Assembly: GCF_003111645.1 (NCBI RefSeq)
Contig: NZ_CP022187.1
Coordinates: forward strand, 4,154,001 to 4,218,000
DNA: 64,000 bases
DNA from: Parazoarcus communis
GTDB lineage: Bacteria; Pseudomonadota; Gammaproteobacteria; Burkholderiales; Rhodocyclaceae
Direction: 5' to 3'
The notes below the pieces were generated by a model. It was not told the DNA's origin, ran no database searches, and saw only the letters and a list, made by a program, of their open reading frames with translations. Both the position numbers and the translations under genes were made by a program. The stretch's first letter is position 1, and each line of letters begins with the position of its first letter. Shown in pieces: positions 48,070 to 56,862 of the stretch.

Positions 48070-50571
48070 ATGCAGAAACAGAAACTGGTCATGGTTGGTA
48101 ACGGCATGGCAGGGGTGAAAACCCTGGAGGAGTTGCTCAAGCACGCCCCCGACTGCTTCGACATCACCGTGTTCGGCGCTGAGCCGCACGGCAACTACAA
48201 CCGCATCCTGCTGTCGCCGGTGCTGGCCGGGGAAATGACCCTGCCCGACATCATGCTCAACGATCTCGACTGGTATCGCGACAACGGCATCACCCTGCAC
48301 GCCGGGCGCAAGGTGGTCGAGATCAATCGTGCGCGGCGCACGGTGCGTGCCGATGATGGCACCGAGGTCGCATACGACCGCCTGCTGCTGGCGACCGGTT
48401 CGGTGCCGTTCATCCTGCCGGTACCGGGCAAGGATCTGCCGGGAGTCATTGCCTACCGCGACATCGCCGATACCGAAGCCATGATCGACGCGGCACGGCA
48501 TCACCGCCACGCGGTGGTGATCGGTGCCGGCCTGCTCGGTCTTGAAGCGGCCAACGGCCTGATTCTGCGCGGCATGGAGGTGACCGTGGTGCACCTCGGC
48601 GGCTGGATCATGGAACGCCAGCTCGACAAATCGGCGGCGGACATGCTGCAGGCCTCGCTCGAAGCCAAAGGCATGAAGTTCTGCCTGCAGGCGCAGACTG
48701 CGGAGCTGGTGGCGGCAGATAGCGGTCGCGTGGGCGCCGTTCGGCTCAAGGATGGCACCGAGCTGGCTGCCGACCTGGTGGTGATGGCGGCGGGCATTCG
48801 CCCCAGCACCAGCCTGGCCGAGTCGGCCCGTCTGCTCTGCGACCGTGGCATCGTCGTCACCGACACCCTGCAGACGGTCACCGATCCGCGTGTCTATGCG
48901 GTGGGCGAGTGCGCAAACCATCGCGGCACCGCTTACGGGCTGGTGGCCCCCTTGTTCGATCAGGCGAAGGTGTGCGCGAACCATCTGGCGGGCTTCGGAA
49001 TCGGTCGCTACGAAGGCTCGGTGACTTCGACCAAGCTCAAGGTCACAGGCGTGGATGTGTTCTCCGCTGGCGACTTCCAGGGTGGTGCCGACTGTGACGA
49101 GATCGTGCTGCATGACCGGGCCGGTGGCGTCTACAAGAAGCTGGTGCTCAAGGACGACAAGCTCGCGGGCGCGGTGATGGTGGGCGACACCGCCGACGGC
49201 GCCTGGTACTTCCAGCTCGTACGCGAGGGCAAGGACGTGTCGGAGATGCGCGACCACCTGATGTTCGGTCAGAGCTTCACCCAGTCACAGCTTGGCGACG
49301 CTGGCCATCAGGGGCAGAGCCAGGCCGCACTCCTGCCGGACAGTGCCGAGATCTGCGGCTGCAACGGGGTGTGCAAGGGCACCATCGTCAAGACGATCCG
49401 CGAGAAGGGCCTGTTCACGCTCGAAGAGGTGAAGAAGCACACCAAGGCGTCGTCCTCCTGCGGCTCATGCACCGGACTGGTGGAGCAGATTCTCGCCTCG
49501 ACCGTCGGCGGCGCCTATCAATCCACCGACAAGTATGCGAAGCCGGTGTGCGGGTGCACCGAGCATACGCATGGCGAAGTGCGCGAGGCGATCCGTCAGC
49601 ACAAGCTGCTCAGCATTCCCGACACCATGCGGGCGCTGGAATGGAGCACGCCGAACGGCTGCGCAACCTGCCGTCCTGCGCTCAACTACTACCTGATCTC
49701 CACCTGGCCGTTCGAGGCCGAGGACGACCCGCAGAGCCGCTTCATCAACGAACGTGCCCACGCCAACATCCAGAAGGACGGCACCTACTCGGTGGTGCCG
49801 CGGATGTGGGGCGGGCTGACCACGCCGGACGAACTGCGTGCGATCGCAGACGCGGCCGAGAAGTACAAGGTGCCGACGGTCAAGGTCACCGGTGGCCAGC
49901 GCATCGACCTGCTCGGCGTGAAGAAGGCCGACCTGCCGCTGATCTGGTCCGACCTCAACGCAGCCGGCATGGTCTCCGGTCACGCCTACGGCAAGAGCCT
50001 GCGCACGGTGAAGACCTGCGTCGGCATGGAGCACTGCCGCTTCGGCACGCAGCTGGCGATGGATCTCGGCGTCAAGCTGGAGAAGATGCTGTTCGGCATG
50101 TGGAGTCCGCACAAGGTGAAGCTGGCGGTGTCGGGCTGCCCGCGCAACTGCGCCGAATCCGGGATCAAGGACGTCGGCATCATCGGCGTTGATTCCGGCT
50201 ACGAACTCTATGTGGCCGGCAACGGCGGCATCAAGACCGAGGTTGCGCAGTTCTTCTGCAAGGTCGGCAGCGACGAGGAGGTGATGGAGTACGGCGGCGC
50301 CTTCCTGCAGCTTTACCGCGAGGAGGCCTATTACCTTGAGCGCACCTGCCACTACATCGAGCGTGTCGGTCTCGAGCATGCGAAGAAGCGTGTCGTCGAA
50401 GACGTCGCCAACCGCAAGGCGCTGTACGAGCGCCTGCTGTTTGCACTGAAGGACGCGCCCGATCCCTGGGCCGAGCAGCGTACCGCGCCCCTGGTGCGCA
50501 ACTACCAGACTATTGACCTGAACAACAGCAGCGGAGATCGCCATGGCCTGGCAGAAACTGTGTCCTCTTGA
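48070..50571 (+). CDS. nirB: Assimilatory nitrite reductase (NADH), large subunit
   Basis: An 833-residue enzyme reducing nitrite to ammonium in the cytoplasm. Order: FAD/NAD(P)H reductase domain (about 1-320; MVGNGMAGVKTLEELL), two BFD-type Fe-S segments (CGCNGVCKGTIV with SSCGSC, then CGCTEHTHGEV with CATCRP), and the siroheme/4Fe-4S domain with CVGMEHCRFG and SGCPRNCAESG holding the four cluster cysteines. AAGGAG precedes the ATG. It overlaps nirD by 29 bases. Confidence 0.96.
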   Translation: MQKQKLVMVGNGMAGVKTLEELLKHAPDCFDITVFGAEPHGNYNRILLSPVLAGEMTLPDIMLNDLDWYRDNGITLHAGRKVVEINRARRTVRADDGTEVAYDRLLLATGSVPFILPVPGKDLPGVIAYRDIADTEAMIDAARHHRHAVVIGAGLLGLEAANGLILRGMEVTVVHLGGWIMERQLDKSAADMLQASLEAKGMKFCLQAQTAELVAADSGRVGAVRLKDGTELAADLVVMAAGIRPSTSLAESARLLCDRGIVVTDTLQTVTDPRVYAVGECANHRGTAYGLVAPLFDQAKVCANHLAGFGIGRYEGSVTSTKLKVTGVDVFSAGDFQGGADCDEIVLHDRAGGVYKKLVLKDDKLAGAVMVGDTADGAWYFQLVREGKDVSEMRDHLMFGQSFTQSQLGDAGHQGQSQAALLPDSAEICGCNGVCKGTIVKTIREKGLFTLEEVKKHTKASSSCGSCTGLVEQILASTVGGAYQSTDKYAKPVCGCTEHTHGEVREAIRQHKLLSIPDTMRALEWSTPNGCATCRPALNYYLISTWPFEAEDDPQSRFINERAHANIQKDGTYSVVPRMWGGLTTPDELRAIADAAEKYKVPTVKVTGGQRIDLLGVKKADLPLIWSDLNAAGMVSGHAYGKSLRTVKTCVGMEHCRFGTQLAMDLGVKLEKMLFGMWSPHKVKLAVSGCPRNCAESGIKDVGIIGVDSGYELYVAGNGGIKTEVAQFFCKVGSDEEVMEYGGAFLQLYREEAYYLERTCHYIERVGLEHAKKRVVEDVANRKALYERLLFALKDAPDPWAEQRTAPLVRNYQTIDLNNSSGDRHGLAETVSS

Positions 50572-50848
50572 AGAAATCCCGGCACTCGGTGCGCGCGTCG
50601 TCGCGCATGCCGATGGCGACATCGCGGTGTTCCGTGCCGAAGGCGACAGCGTGTTCGCGATTGCCGATGCCTGCCCGCACAAGGGCGGCCCCCTGTCGCA
50701 GGGCATCGTGCATGGGCAGAAGGTGACCTGCCCGCTGCACAACTGGAACATCGAACTCGATTCCGGCCATGCGTGTGCGCCGGACGAGGGCTGTGTGCGC
50801 AACTATCCGGTGCGGATCGAAGCCGGGGAAGTGTGGCTGGAGACCTGA
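50543..50848 (+). CDS. nirD: Nitrite reductase (NADH), small subunit (Rieske type)
   Basis: A 101-residue Rieske-like subunit. The cluster ligand pairs are visible as CPHKGG and CPLHNWNI, so it probably binds a 2Fe-2S centre, unlike E. coli NirD, which has lost the ligands. Its ATG lies inside the end of nirB, suggesting coupled translation. It is the last gene of the nitrate/nitrite operon; the next gene is on the other strand. Confidence 0.94.
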   Translation: MAWQKLCPLEEIPALGARVVAHADGDIAVFRAEGDSVFAIADACPHKGGPLSQGIVHGQKVTCPLHNWNIELDSGHACAPDEGCVRNYPVRIEAGEVWLET

Positions 50849-50876
50849 TGCTGCGCCGGTCAGCGTGCCGTTGTCT

Positions 50877-51626
50877 TCAGGACCAGAGTGCGCTGACCGG
50901 GGCCTCAGGTGAGAAGCGGTGGGCGATCTGCGCCTGCAGCAACTCGGCGGAGGCGAGCGCGTCGGTCAGTGCATGGTGTGGCCGGTAGCGCGGCAGTCCG
51001 TAGCGGCTGCGGCTTGCGGCAAGCCGGATGGAGCGCTGTTTGTGGCCGAACAGACGTGCAAACAGCCCAAGACGCTTCTTGCGGTGAAGGCGGGCCTCGA
51101 GCTCCATGGTGTCGATCACCGGGAACTCGATCTTCTCGCCGATGCGTGGTCGCAGCGCGCCGTTGAGAAACTGGCGCTCGATCGCACTGCAATGCACCAC
51201 CAGCACATGGCCTGCCATGTGCTGCAGCACTTCGTCGAGGATCTCGATCAGGTCGGGTGCGGTATCGACCTGCGAGTCGGTGATGCCATGAATCGTCACC
51301 GACTCCTCACCCAGCGCCGTACGCGGCTTCAGAATCCAGTGCCGCGACTGGCTGGCGAGGATGCGGTCGAGGCGCATCGGCACCAGTCCGATGCTGACAA
51401 TCCCGTCGCGCACCGGATCGAGGCCGGTGGTCTCGACATCAAGCGCCATCAAGGGCACCGCCGACAGCGGTGTGTCGCCGGCGACCGCGCCCGCCGCGTA
51501 GAAGCGCTTCAGCCGCTCGTCGTGCGCCGCCGCTGCCAGTTCGGCAAAGCGCTGCGGCCAGTCGTGCACTGTTGTGCCGGATGTGGCGCCGGGCTGTTTC
51601 TGCTGCAGTGAGCCTAGATGTAGCAC
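50877..51626 (-). CDS. 3'-5' exonuclease (DnaQ/DEDD family)
   Basis: A 249-residue protein. The DEDD motifs are present: ALDVETTGLDP (ExoI), HCSAIERQFL (ExoII region) and HHALTDALASAELLQ (ExoIII, with a His of the DEDDh type). It resembles the DNA polymerase III epsilon-like exonucleases often encoded next to CBS/DUF294 proteins. The start lies only 10 bases downstream of the DUF294 gene's stop codon, so the pair is an operon. Substrate unknown. Confidence 0.87.
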   Translation of the reverse strand: MLHLGSLQQKQPGATSGTTVHDWPQRFAELAAAAHDERLKRFYAAGAVAGDTPLSAVPLMALDVETTGLDPVRDGIVSIGLVPMRLDRILASQSRHWILKPRTALGEESVTIHGITDSQVDTAPDLIEILDEVLQHMAGHVLVVHCSAIERQFLNGALRPRIGEKIEFPVIDTMELEARLHRKKRLGLFARLFGHKQRSIRLAASRSRYGLPRYRPHHALTDALASAELLQAQIAHRFSPEAPVSALWS

Positions 51627-51636
51627 GATGGGACCC

Positions 51637-53526
51637 TCAAGCGCTGCGGCCGGGCTGGTAGCGGAACTTCAGGTATTTCTGCGCGTTGCTCAGGATGAGG
51701 AAGGCATCGCGCAGACTCTTGCGCTCGAAGTCGGAGAGGCTCTCCGGTTCGATGCTGTTGTCGGGCTCGTTGCCCACGGCGAGGTCGCCCGCCTGATTGC
51801 GGATGCGCACCATGGACACGAATTCGAGCGCGTCGTGGAGGTCTTGCCCGCGTCCGCGCGGCAGGATGTCGGCTTCGATGATGTCGCGCAGGCGTTCGAA
51901 GGAGTTCAGTGCAACCGATCCCACGGCCAGCGAATGCACCCGAATCAGGTCGGCGAGCGGGGCCGTGCCGCGTCGCTTGAGATTGATCGCGCGGCTGTGT
52001 CGTCCGTCGGACTCCACCACGAAATCCTTGAAGAAGCCCAGCGGCGGGGTGCGCAGGAGCGCATTGCGTGCCATGCACGCGAGAAAGCGCGAGTTGCCCT
52101 TGGCCTTGCGCGAGATGAGGCGGCGCAGCCCATCGATCCATTCGGTCTTGCCCCAGACGCCATCGAGGTCGAAAAAGATGCCGCTGTTGAGCAGCGATTC
52201 CGGCGTCGGCTTCTCGATCCAGTCGGTGAAGTAACGCTCCCACTCGCGCAGCGGCTGTCGCCACTTTGCATTGGTCGCCATCACCCCGCCGGTGCAGTAG
52301 GTGTAGCCGCAGCGCGCCAGGCCGTCGCTGACGAAGGCGGCCAGCGACTTGAAGTAGTCGTCGTGGCGTGCGGGATCGAAACTGTTGTCGAGCACCAGCG
52401 CGTTGTCCTGATCGGTGACGATGAGCTGTTCCTGTCTCGCCATCGAACCCAGTGCCAGAAAGCAGTAGGGGACGGGCGGCGGTCCAAGATGCTCCTCCGC
52501 AAGTTCGAGCAGCCGCTGCTTGAAGCTGCGCCCGATCACGGCCATTGCGCTGCCGATCATGCGCGAGCTCGCATCCTCGGTCACCATGCGCGCGAAGCAG
52601 GCGTGGACGTCGGCGGTGAGCGCCGCGAGTTCATCGACGCTGTGCTGGCGGAAAATGCTGCTGACCACGAACAGGCTGTTGCGCGACTCGTAGCGGATGA
52701 TGTCGGACAGCGCGACTACACCGATCGGGCGATGATTCTTGAGCACCGGCAGATGGTGCACGTTGTTGCGCAGCATCTGCAGCATCGCTTCGAAGACGAG
52801 CTGGTTGTGTTCCACCCAGACCAGCTCCGACGACATGATGTCGGTGACCGGCGTGTCGTAATTAAGGCCTTGCGACACCAGCCGCACGCGGATGTCACGG
52901 TCGGTGATGATGCCGACCATGCTCGGCGTCGACGATGCCGCATCCGGTTCGTCGACAATCAGGAGTGAAGAGACGCCCTCGTCGGTCATGCAACGCGCCG
53001 CATCCATCGCGGTCGAGCCGCGCCCGAGCATGACCGGCTCGCGACTGATCAGCACATCGACGGTCGCCGACATCAGCTGATTTGCGTCTTCGCGGCGGGA
53101 CACGACCTGGCGCAGGCGGGTGCGGTCCTCGACCTCGACCAGATCGGCGAACTGCTCGTTGTTCTCGAACAGGTCGGTGAATACCGGCTCCGGGATCAGA
53201 TAGACAAGGGTGTCTTCGAGCGCCGCAGCCGGAAAGCGCACCTGTTTGCGATGCAGTAGGCCGAACTCGCCGAAGTAGCCGCCTTCTGTCAGGCGGTTAT
53301 AGAGCGTGCCGTTGCGGCGGAAGACTTCCACCGCGCCGCTGCGCACCACATACCAGGCAAGCGCCTCCTCGCCGAACTCGAGGATGCGGGCGCCGGCCTT
53401 GAAGTAGCGCACGTCCACCGACTGTGCGACGACGTGCAGGGTCTCTTCCGGCAGTTCCTGGAACGGCGGATAACGGCGCAGAAAATCAAGGATCTCTAGC
53501 TGTTCGTCCTGCATCTGGGTGGCCAC
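51637..53526 (-). CDS. cNMP-binding, CBS and DUF294 nucleotidyltransferase-like protein
   Basis: A 629-residue multidomain protein. A cyclic-nucleotide-binding fold lies at about 10-130 (FKAGARILEFGEEA, GGYFGEFGLL), two CBS repeats at about 160-285 (DRDIRVRLVSQGL, NVHHLPVLKN), a GlnD-like nucleotidyltransferase domain (DUF294) at about 300-450 with GSMARQEQLIVTDQDNAL, and the DUF294 C-terminal domain to 610. The GS-x-R-x-E and DQD pattern suggests a possibly active transferase, but no substrate is known for this family. It is paired with the exonuclease. Confidence 0.9.
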   Translation of the reverse strand: MATQMQDEQLEILDFLRRYPPFQELPEETLHVVAQSVDVRYFKAGARILEFGEEALAWYVVRSGAVEVFRRNGTLYNRLTEGGYFGEFGLLHRKQVRFPAAALEDTLVYLIPEPVFTDLFENNEQFADLVEVEDRTRLRQVVSRREDANQLMSATVDVLISREPVMLGRGSTAMDAARCMTDEGVSSLLIVDEPDAASSTPSMVGIITDRDIRVRLVSQGLNYDTPVTDIMSSELVWVEHNQLVFEAMLQMLRNNVHHLPVLKNHRPIGVVALSDIIRYESRNSLFVVSSIFRQHSVDELAALTADVHACFARMVTEDASSRMIGSAMAVIGRSFKQRLLELAEEHLGPPPVPYCFLALGSMARQEQLIVTDQDNALVLDNSFDPARHDDYFKSLAAFVSDGLARCGYTYCTGGVMATNAKWRQPLREWERYFTDWIEKPTPESLLNSGIFFDLDGVWGKTEWIDGLRRLISRKAKGNSRFLACMARNALLRTPPLGFFKDFVVESDGRHSRAINLKRRGTAPLADLIRVHSLAVGSVALNSFERLRDIIEADILPRGRGQDLHDALEFVSMVRIRNQAGDLAVGNEPDNSIEPESLSDFERKSLRDAFLILSNAQKYLKFRYQPGRSA

Positions 53527-53539
53527 GGTGAAGGTGAAA

Positions 53540-53582
53540 AAAAACGGGCGGGCACTTGTTCAGCAAGCGCTCGCCCGGTTTG
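53540..53582 (-). terminator. Rho-independent terminator after the BCCT gene
   Basis: On the minus strand CGGGCGAGCGCTTG pairs with CAAGTGCCCGCCCG (one mismatch, one wobble) around CTGAA, followed by a run of eight T. It fills the 79-bp gap between the BCCT gene and the DUF294 gene. Confidence 0.9.
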
Positions 53583-53605
53583 ACTGCCATGCGGCAAGCG
53601 TCAGG

Positions 53606-55237
53606 TCAGGAGGCCCTGGGCTCCGACGCCAGACCCTTGATCACCGATATCGTGGCAACCAGAAGCACGATGGTGAAGGGGAAGCCGGTCGATACCGCCA
53701 TCGCCTGCAGCGCGACAAGTCCGCCCCCCAGAATCAGTGCAACCGCGACCAGGCCTTCGAAGGTGCACCAGAAGACGCGTTGCGGCGTGGGGGCATCGAC
53801 CTTGCCGCCGGCTGCGATGACGTCGATCACCAGTGAGCCGGAGTCGGACGAGGTGACGAAGAACACCACGACCAGAATGATGGCGAGGAAGGAGGTGATC
53901 TGCGCCAGCGGCAGGACGTCGAGCATGTAGAACAGCTGCAGCGGCAGGTCGGCGTTGGCCGCAGCCTCGTAGCCGTCCTTGACCAGCTGGCTGATCGCAG
54001 TGCCGCCGAATACCGTCATCCACAGCACGCAGGCAAGCGAAGGCACGAGCAGAACCGAAATGATGAACTCACGCACGGTGCGACCACGCGAAACGCGGGC
54101 GATGAACATGCCGACGAAGGGTGACCAGGAAATCCACCATGCCCAGTAGAAGGCCGTCCAGCCCTGGGAGAAGTTCACGTCTTCACGGTTGATCGGATTG
54201 GCCAGGGCGGGCAGATACTCGAGGTAGGCGCCGAGGTTGTCGACAAAGCCGGTCATGATGGCCAGCGTCGGGCCGACCAGGATCACGAAGGCCAGCAGCA
54301 GCACCGCGAGCACCATGTTGATCTCGGACAGGCGCTTCACGCCGGCGTCGAGTCCGGCCAGCACCGATACCAGTGCAATGGCGGTAATGCCCACCACCAG
54401 TACGATCTGCGTGGTATTGCCCAGCGGAATGTCGAACAGGTAGTTGAGGCCGGCGGCCGCCTGCGAGGCGCCGAAGCCGAGCGAGGTGGCGAGACCAAAC
54501 AGGGTCGCGAGTACCGCGAGAATGTCGATCACGTGCCCCGGCCAGCCCCACACACGCTCACCGAGCAGGGGGTAGAACACCGAGCGGATCGTCAGCGGCA
54601 ACCCCTTGTTGAAGGAGAACAGCGCGAGGCCGAGCGCGAGGATGGCGTAGATCGCCCACGGGTGCAGGCCCCAGTGATAGATCGTTGCAGCCATCGCAAG
54701 ACGCGATGCGCCCGCGGGATCGCCGGCCGCGGCACCCAGCGGTGCCCAGTCGGTGCGCACGCCGTTTTCCATTGCGGTGCCGCCGAGCGAGCTGCCGAAG
54801 TGCGAGAGCGGTTCGGAAACGCCGAAGAACATCAGGCCGATACCCATGCCGGCGGCGAACAGCATGGAGAACCAGCCGGTGTAGGTGTAGTCGGGTTTCG
54901 CTTCGGTGCCACCGAGGCGAACCTTGCCCAGCGGCGAGATCGCCAGTCCGATGCAGACCAGGACGAAAATGTTGCCCGCGCCGATGAAGAACCAGTCGAG
55001 GTTCGAGGTCAGCCAGCCGCGCATGCTGCTGAACATCGGTTCGACCTGAGTCTGGAACATCAGGGTCAAAGCCACGAAGGCGATGACAGCAATGGCCGAG
55101 ATTGCAAAGACCCGGTTGTGGATGTCGAGGCCGAAGGGCCCGACATTGACGAGGATATTGTCCTGACCAATCTTGTAGTCGGTATCGATGGGATTGACGT
55201 CACCGTCGGGGATCATTGGATCCCGTTTCTCTGTCAT
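53606..55237 (-). CDS. BCCT-family transporter (betaine/choline/carnitine type)
   Basis: A 543-residue secondary transporter with about twelve helices. The family core GLHPWAIYAILALGLALFSF and the Trp-rich segment WTAFYWAWWISWSPFVGMF, typical of Na+- or H+-coupled osmolyte uptake, are clear, with SDSGSLVID near the end. The ATG at 55237 is preferred (GGAAG upstream) to the frame start at 55288. The C-terminus is short, without the long regulatory tail of some osmosensors. The exact substrate is uncertain. Confidence 0.92.
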   Translation of the reverse strand: MTEKRDPMIPDGDVNPIDTDYKIGQDNILVNVGPFGLDIHNRVFAISAIAVIAFVALTLMFQTQVEPMFSSMRGWLTSNLDWFFIGAGNIFVLVCIGLAISPLGKVRLGGTEAKPDYTYTGWFSMLFAAGMGIGLMFFGVSEPLSHFGSSLGGTAMENGVRTDWAPLGAAAGDPAGASRLAMAATIYHWGLHPWAIYAILALGLALFSFNKGLPLTIRSVFYPLLGERVWGWPGHVIDILAVLATLFGLATSLGFGASQAAAGLNYLFDIPLGNTTQIVLVVGITAIALVSVLAGLDAGVKRLSEINMVLAVLLLAFVILVGPTLAIMTGFVDNLGAYLEYLPALANPINREDVNFSQGWTAFYWAWWISWSPFVGMFIARVSRGRTVREFIISVLLVPSLACVLWMTVFGGTAISQLVKDGYEAAANADLPLQLFYMLDVLPLAQITSFLAIILVVVFFVTSSDSGSLVIDVIAAGGKVDAPTPQRVFWCTFEGLVAVALILGGGLVALQAMAVSTGFPFTIVLLVATISVIKGLASEPRAS

Positions 55238-55387
55238 GGGAGGCTTCCTTGTTGGGGACGATGGAGAGGGATGGGTCGCCAGATACAAGGTACTAGGCTG
55301 ATGCTGCTTAGCGCTTGGAGTCTACCACGCATGAAAGTCGACCTGCTTTGGTGCGGCATGCGCCGCCTGTACGCATGCCGCACCGGC

Positions 55388-56797
55388 TTACTCTGAATCG
55401 AAGCCAAGCAGCCTCTGTTCGATGATCCGCTGTGCCACGCCCTCGGGCACGTCCTGCTCCCAGTTGCCGCGCCCGCGCCGCAGTCCGGCCAGGGTTTCGG
55501 CAGCGTCGATCTCGAGGTGGCCAGCGTCCTGCGGTTCGATCGCGACCAGCTTGCCGTTCTCCTTTAGGTGGGCGAGCAGGTGGCGCAGGTGCCCGGGCAC
55601 CGGGACGTTGTCGAGCGTGATCATCTCTGCCGCGCCGTGGGGGCGGGAGGGGTAGACGTAGACGTGCGTGTTGTCGGGAAACAGCTTGCCGAAGGCCTCG
55701 AGGATGCCGCCTTCAAGCCCGTCGTAGTATTTCTCGTCGAACAGCACTTCGAGGTCGCGCACACTCATCACGATGCCGATCGGTTTCTGCGTGTAGCGAC
55801 GCAGGTAGGCGCGCAGGCGGAAGAAGCGCACGTAGTCCGAGATCATCACCGTGTATCCCTGCGAGGCGAGCAGGTCGATGCGCGCAAGGAAATCCGCGCC
55901 GTCGATGCTGTCGCCGCTGGCGAGCGAATTCATCGTGATCTCGGCCAGTGACAGGACTTCCTGCTCAGCCACCGCAGACTCCTGGCTGAACTGCTTCTGC
56001 CCGCCCAGCATCATGTCGATATTGACGCAGGTCACCGGCTTGAAGCTGCCGCGGATGACCAGCATCGGCTTGCGGTAGAGCAGTTCGCCGGGCACCACCA
56101 CCTCGCCTGCCGGATTGAAGATGACGGCACGGGTCAGCCAGCTGCTGATCAGGTGCAGGTTCATCAGCCGGTTCTCGACTTCCTCGAAATATGGACCCGC
56201 GAAGTGGATCAGGTCGACCTCGATGCGCTCCGGGGAGAGTCCGTCGGCCAGGCCCTCGATGACCCACTCGGGCTGGTCGTGGTGGAAGAATGCGCCGTGG
56301 ATCAGATTGACGCCGAGAATGCCGAGCGCTTCGGACTGGAGGGCATTGTCGTTGTCGAGCATCCGCACGTGCAGGATCACGTCGCTCGGTTGTGCGCCAG
56401 GGTGAAGCTGCAGGCGGATGCCGATCCAGCCGTGGCATTCGTTCTTCTGCTTGAAGCTGCGCGCGGTGACCGTGGCTGCGTAGGCAAAGAAGGTGGTGTT
56501 CTTGGGGCGGACATGGGTGAGCCGGTCGACGACCTGGGTGAACTCCTTGTCCAGCATCTGCATCAGTCGTGCGCGACTGACGTAGCGATCGACATGACCG
56601 TAGATATCGTCGCTGACCGCCATGTCGTAGGCTGACATGGTCTTGGCCACCGTCCCTGCAGCCGCGCCGACATGGAAGAAGCGGCGCGCGACTTCCTGCC
56701 CTGCGCCGATCTCCACGATGGAGCCGTACTTGAACTTGTCGAGATTGAGGGCGAGTGCCTTCTGGTCGGTCGAGAGGATGGTGTCACGTTTGCGCAT
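55388..56797 (-). CDS. Conserved protein of unknown function (469 residues)
   Basis: I do not recognise a characterised family. The protein is soluble-looking, with no signal peptide or clear membrane helix. It begins KRDTILSTDQKALALNLDKF and has a glycine-containing EIGAGQEVARRFFHVGAAAG segment at about 30-50, a SWLTRAVIFNPAG region and a MVISDYVRFFRLRAYLRRYT-like stretch (here MISDYVRFFRLRAYLRRYT). It lacks the HxGH motif of adenylyltransferases and any beta-barrel pattern, so such labels would not be supported. Composition matches neighbours. It stands alone between a BCCT transporter and a nitroreductase. Confidence 0.85.
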   Translation of the reverse strand: MRKRDTILSTDQKALALNLDKFKYGSIVEIGAGQEVARRFFHVGAAAGTVAKTMSAYDMAVSDDIYGHVDRYVSRARLMQMLDKEFTQVVDRLTHVRPKNTTFFAYAATVTARSFKQKNECHGWIGIRLQLHPGAQPSDVILHVRMLDNDNALQSEALGILGVNLIHGAFFHHDQPEWVIEGLADGLSPERIEVDLIHFAGPYFEEVENRLMNLHLISSWLTRAVIFNPAGEVVVPGELLYRKPMLVIRGSFKPVTCVNIDMMLGGQKQFSQESAVAEQEVLSLAEITMNSLASGDSIDGADFLARIDLLASQGYTVMISDYVRFFRLRAYLRRYTQKPIGIVMSVRDLEVLFDEKYYDGLEGGILEAFGKLFPDNTHVYVYPSRPHGAAEMITLDNVPVPGHLRHLLAHLKENGKLVAIEPQDAGHLEIDAAETLAGLRRGRGNWEQDVPEGVAQRIIEQRLLGFDSE

Positions 56798-56841
56798 CGG
56801 GTCGACTCCGTACGTTAGGGCAGGGCGACGGACGCGAGCGC

Positions 56842-56862
56842 GCCCGCCGCTGCAGGGCGGGC
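56842..56862 (-). terminator. Hairpin directly after the nitroreductase stop
   Basis: GCCCGCC (56842-56848) pairs with GGCGGGC (56856-56862) around GCTGCAG, adjoining the minus-strand stop codon at 56863. No U-tract follows, so it is terminator-like only. Confidence 0.4.
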
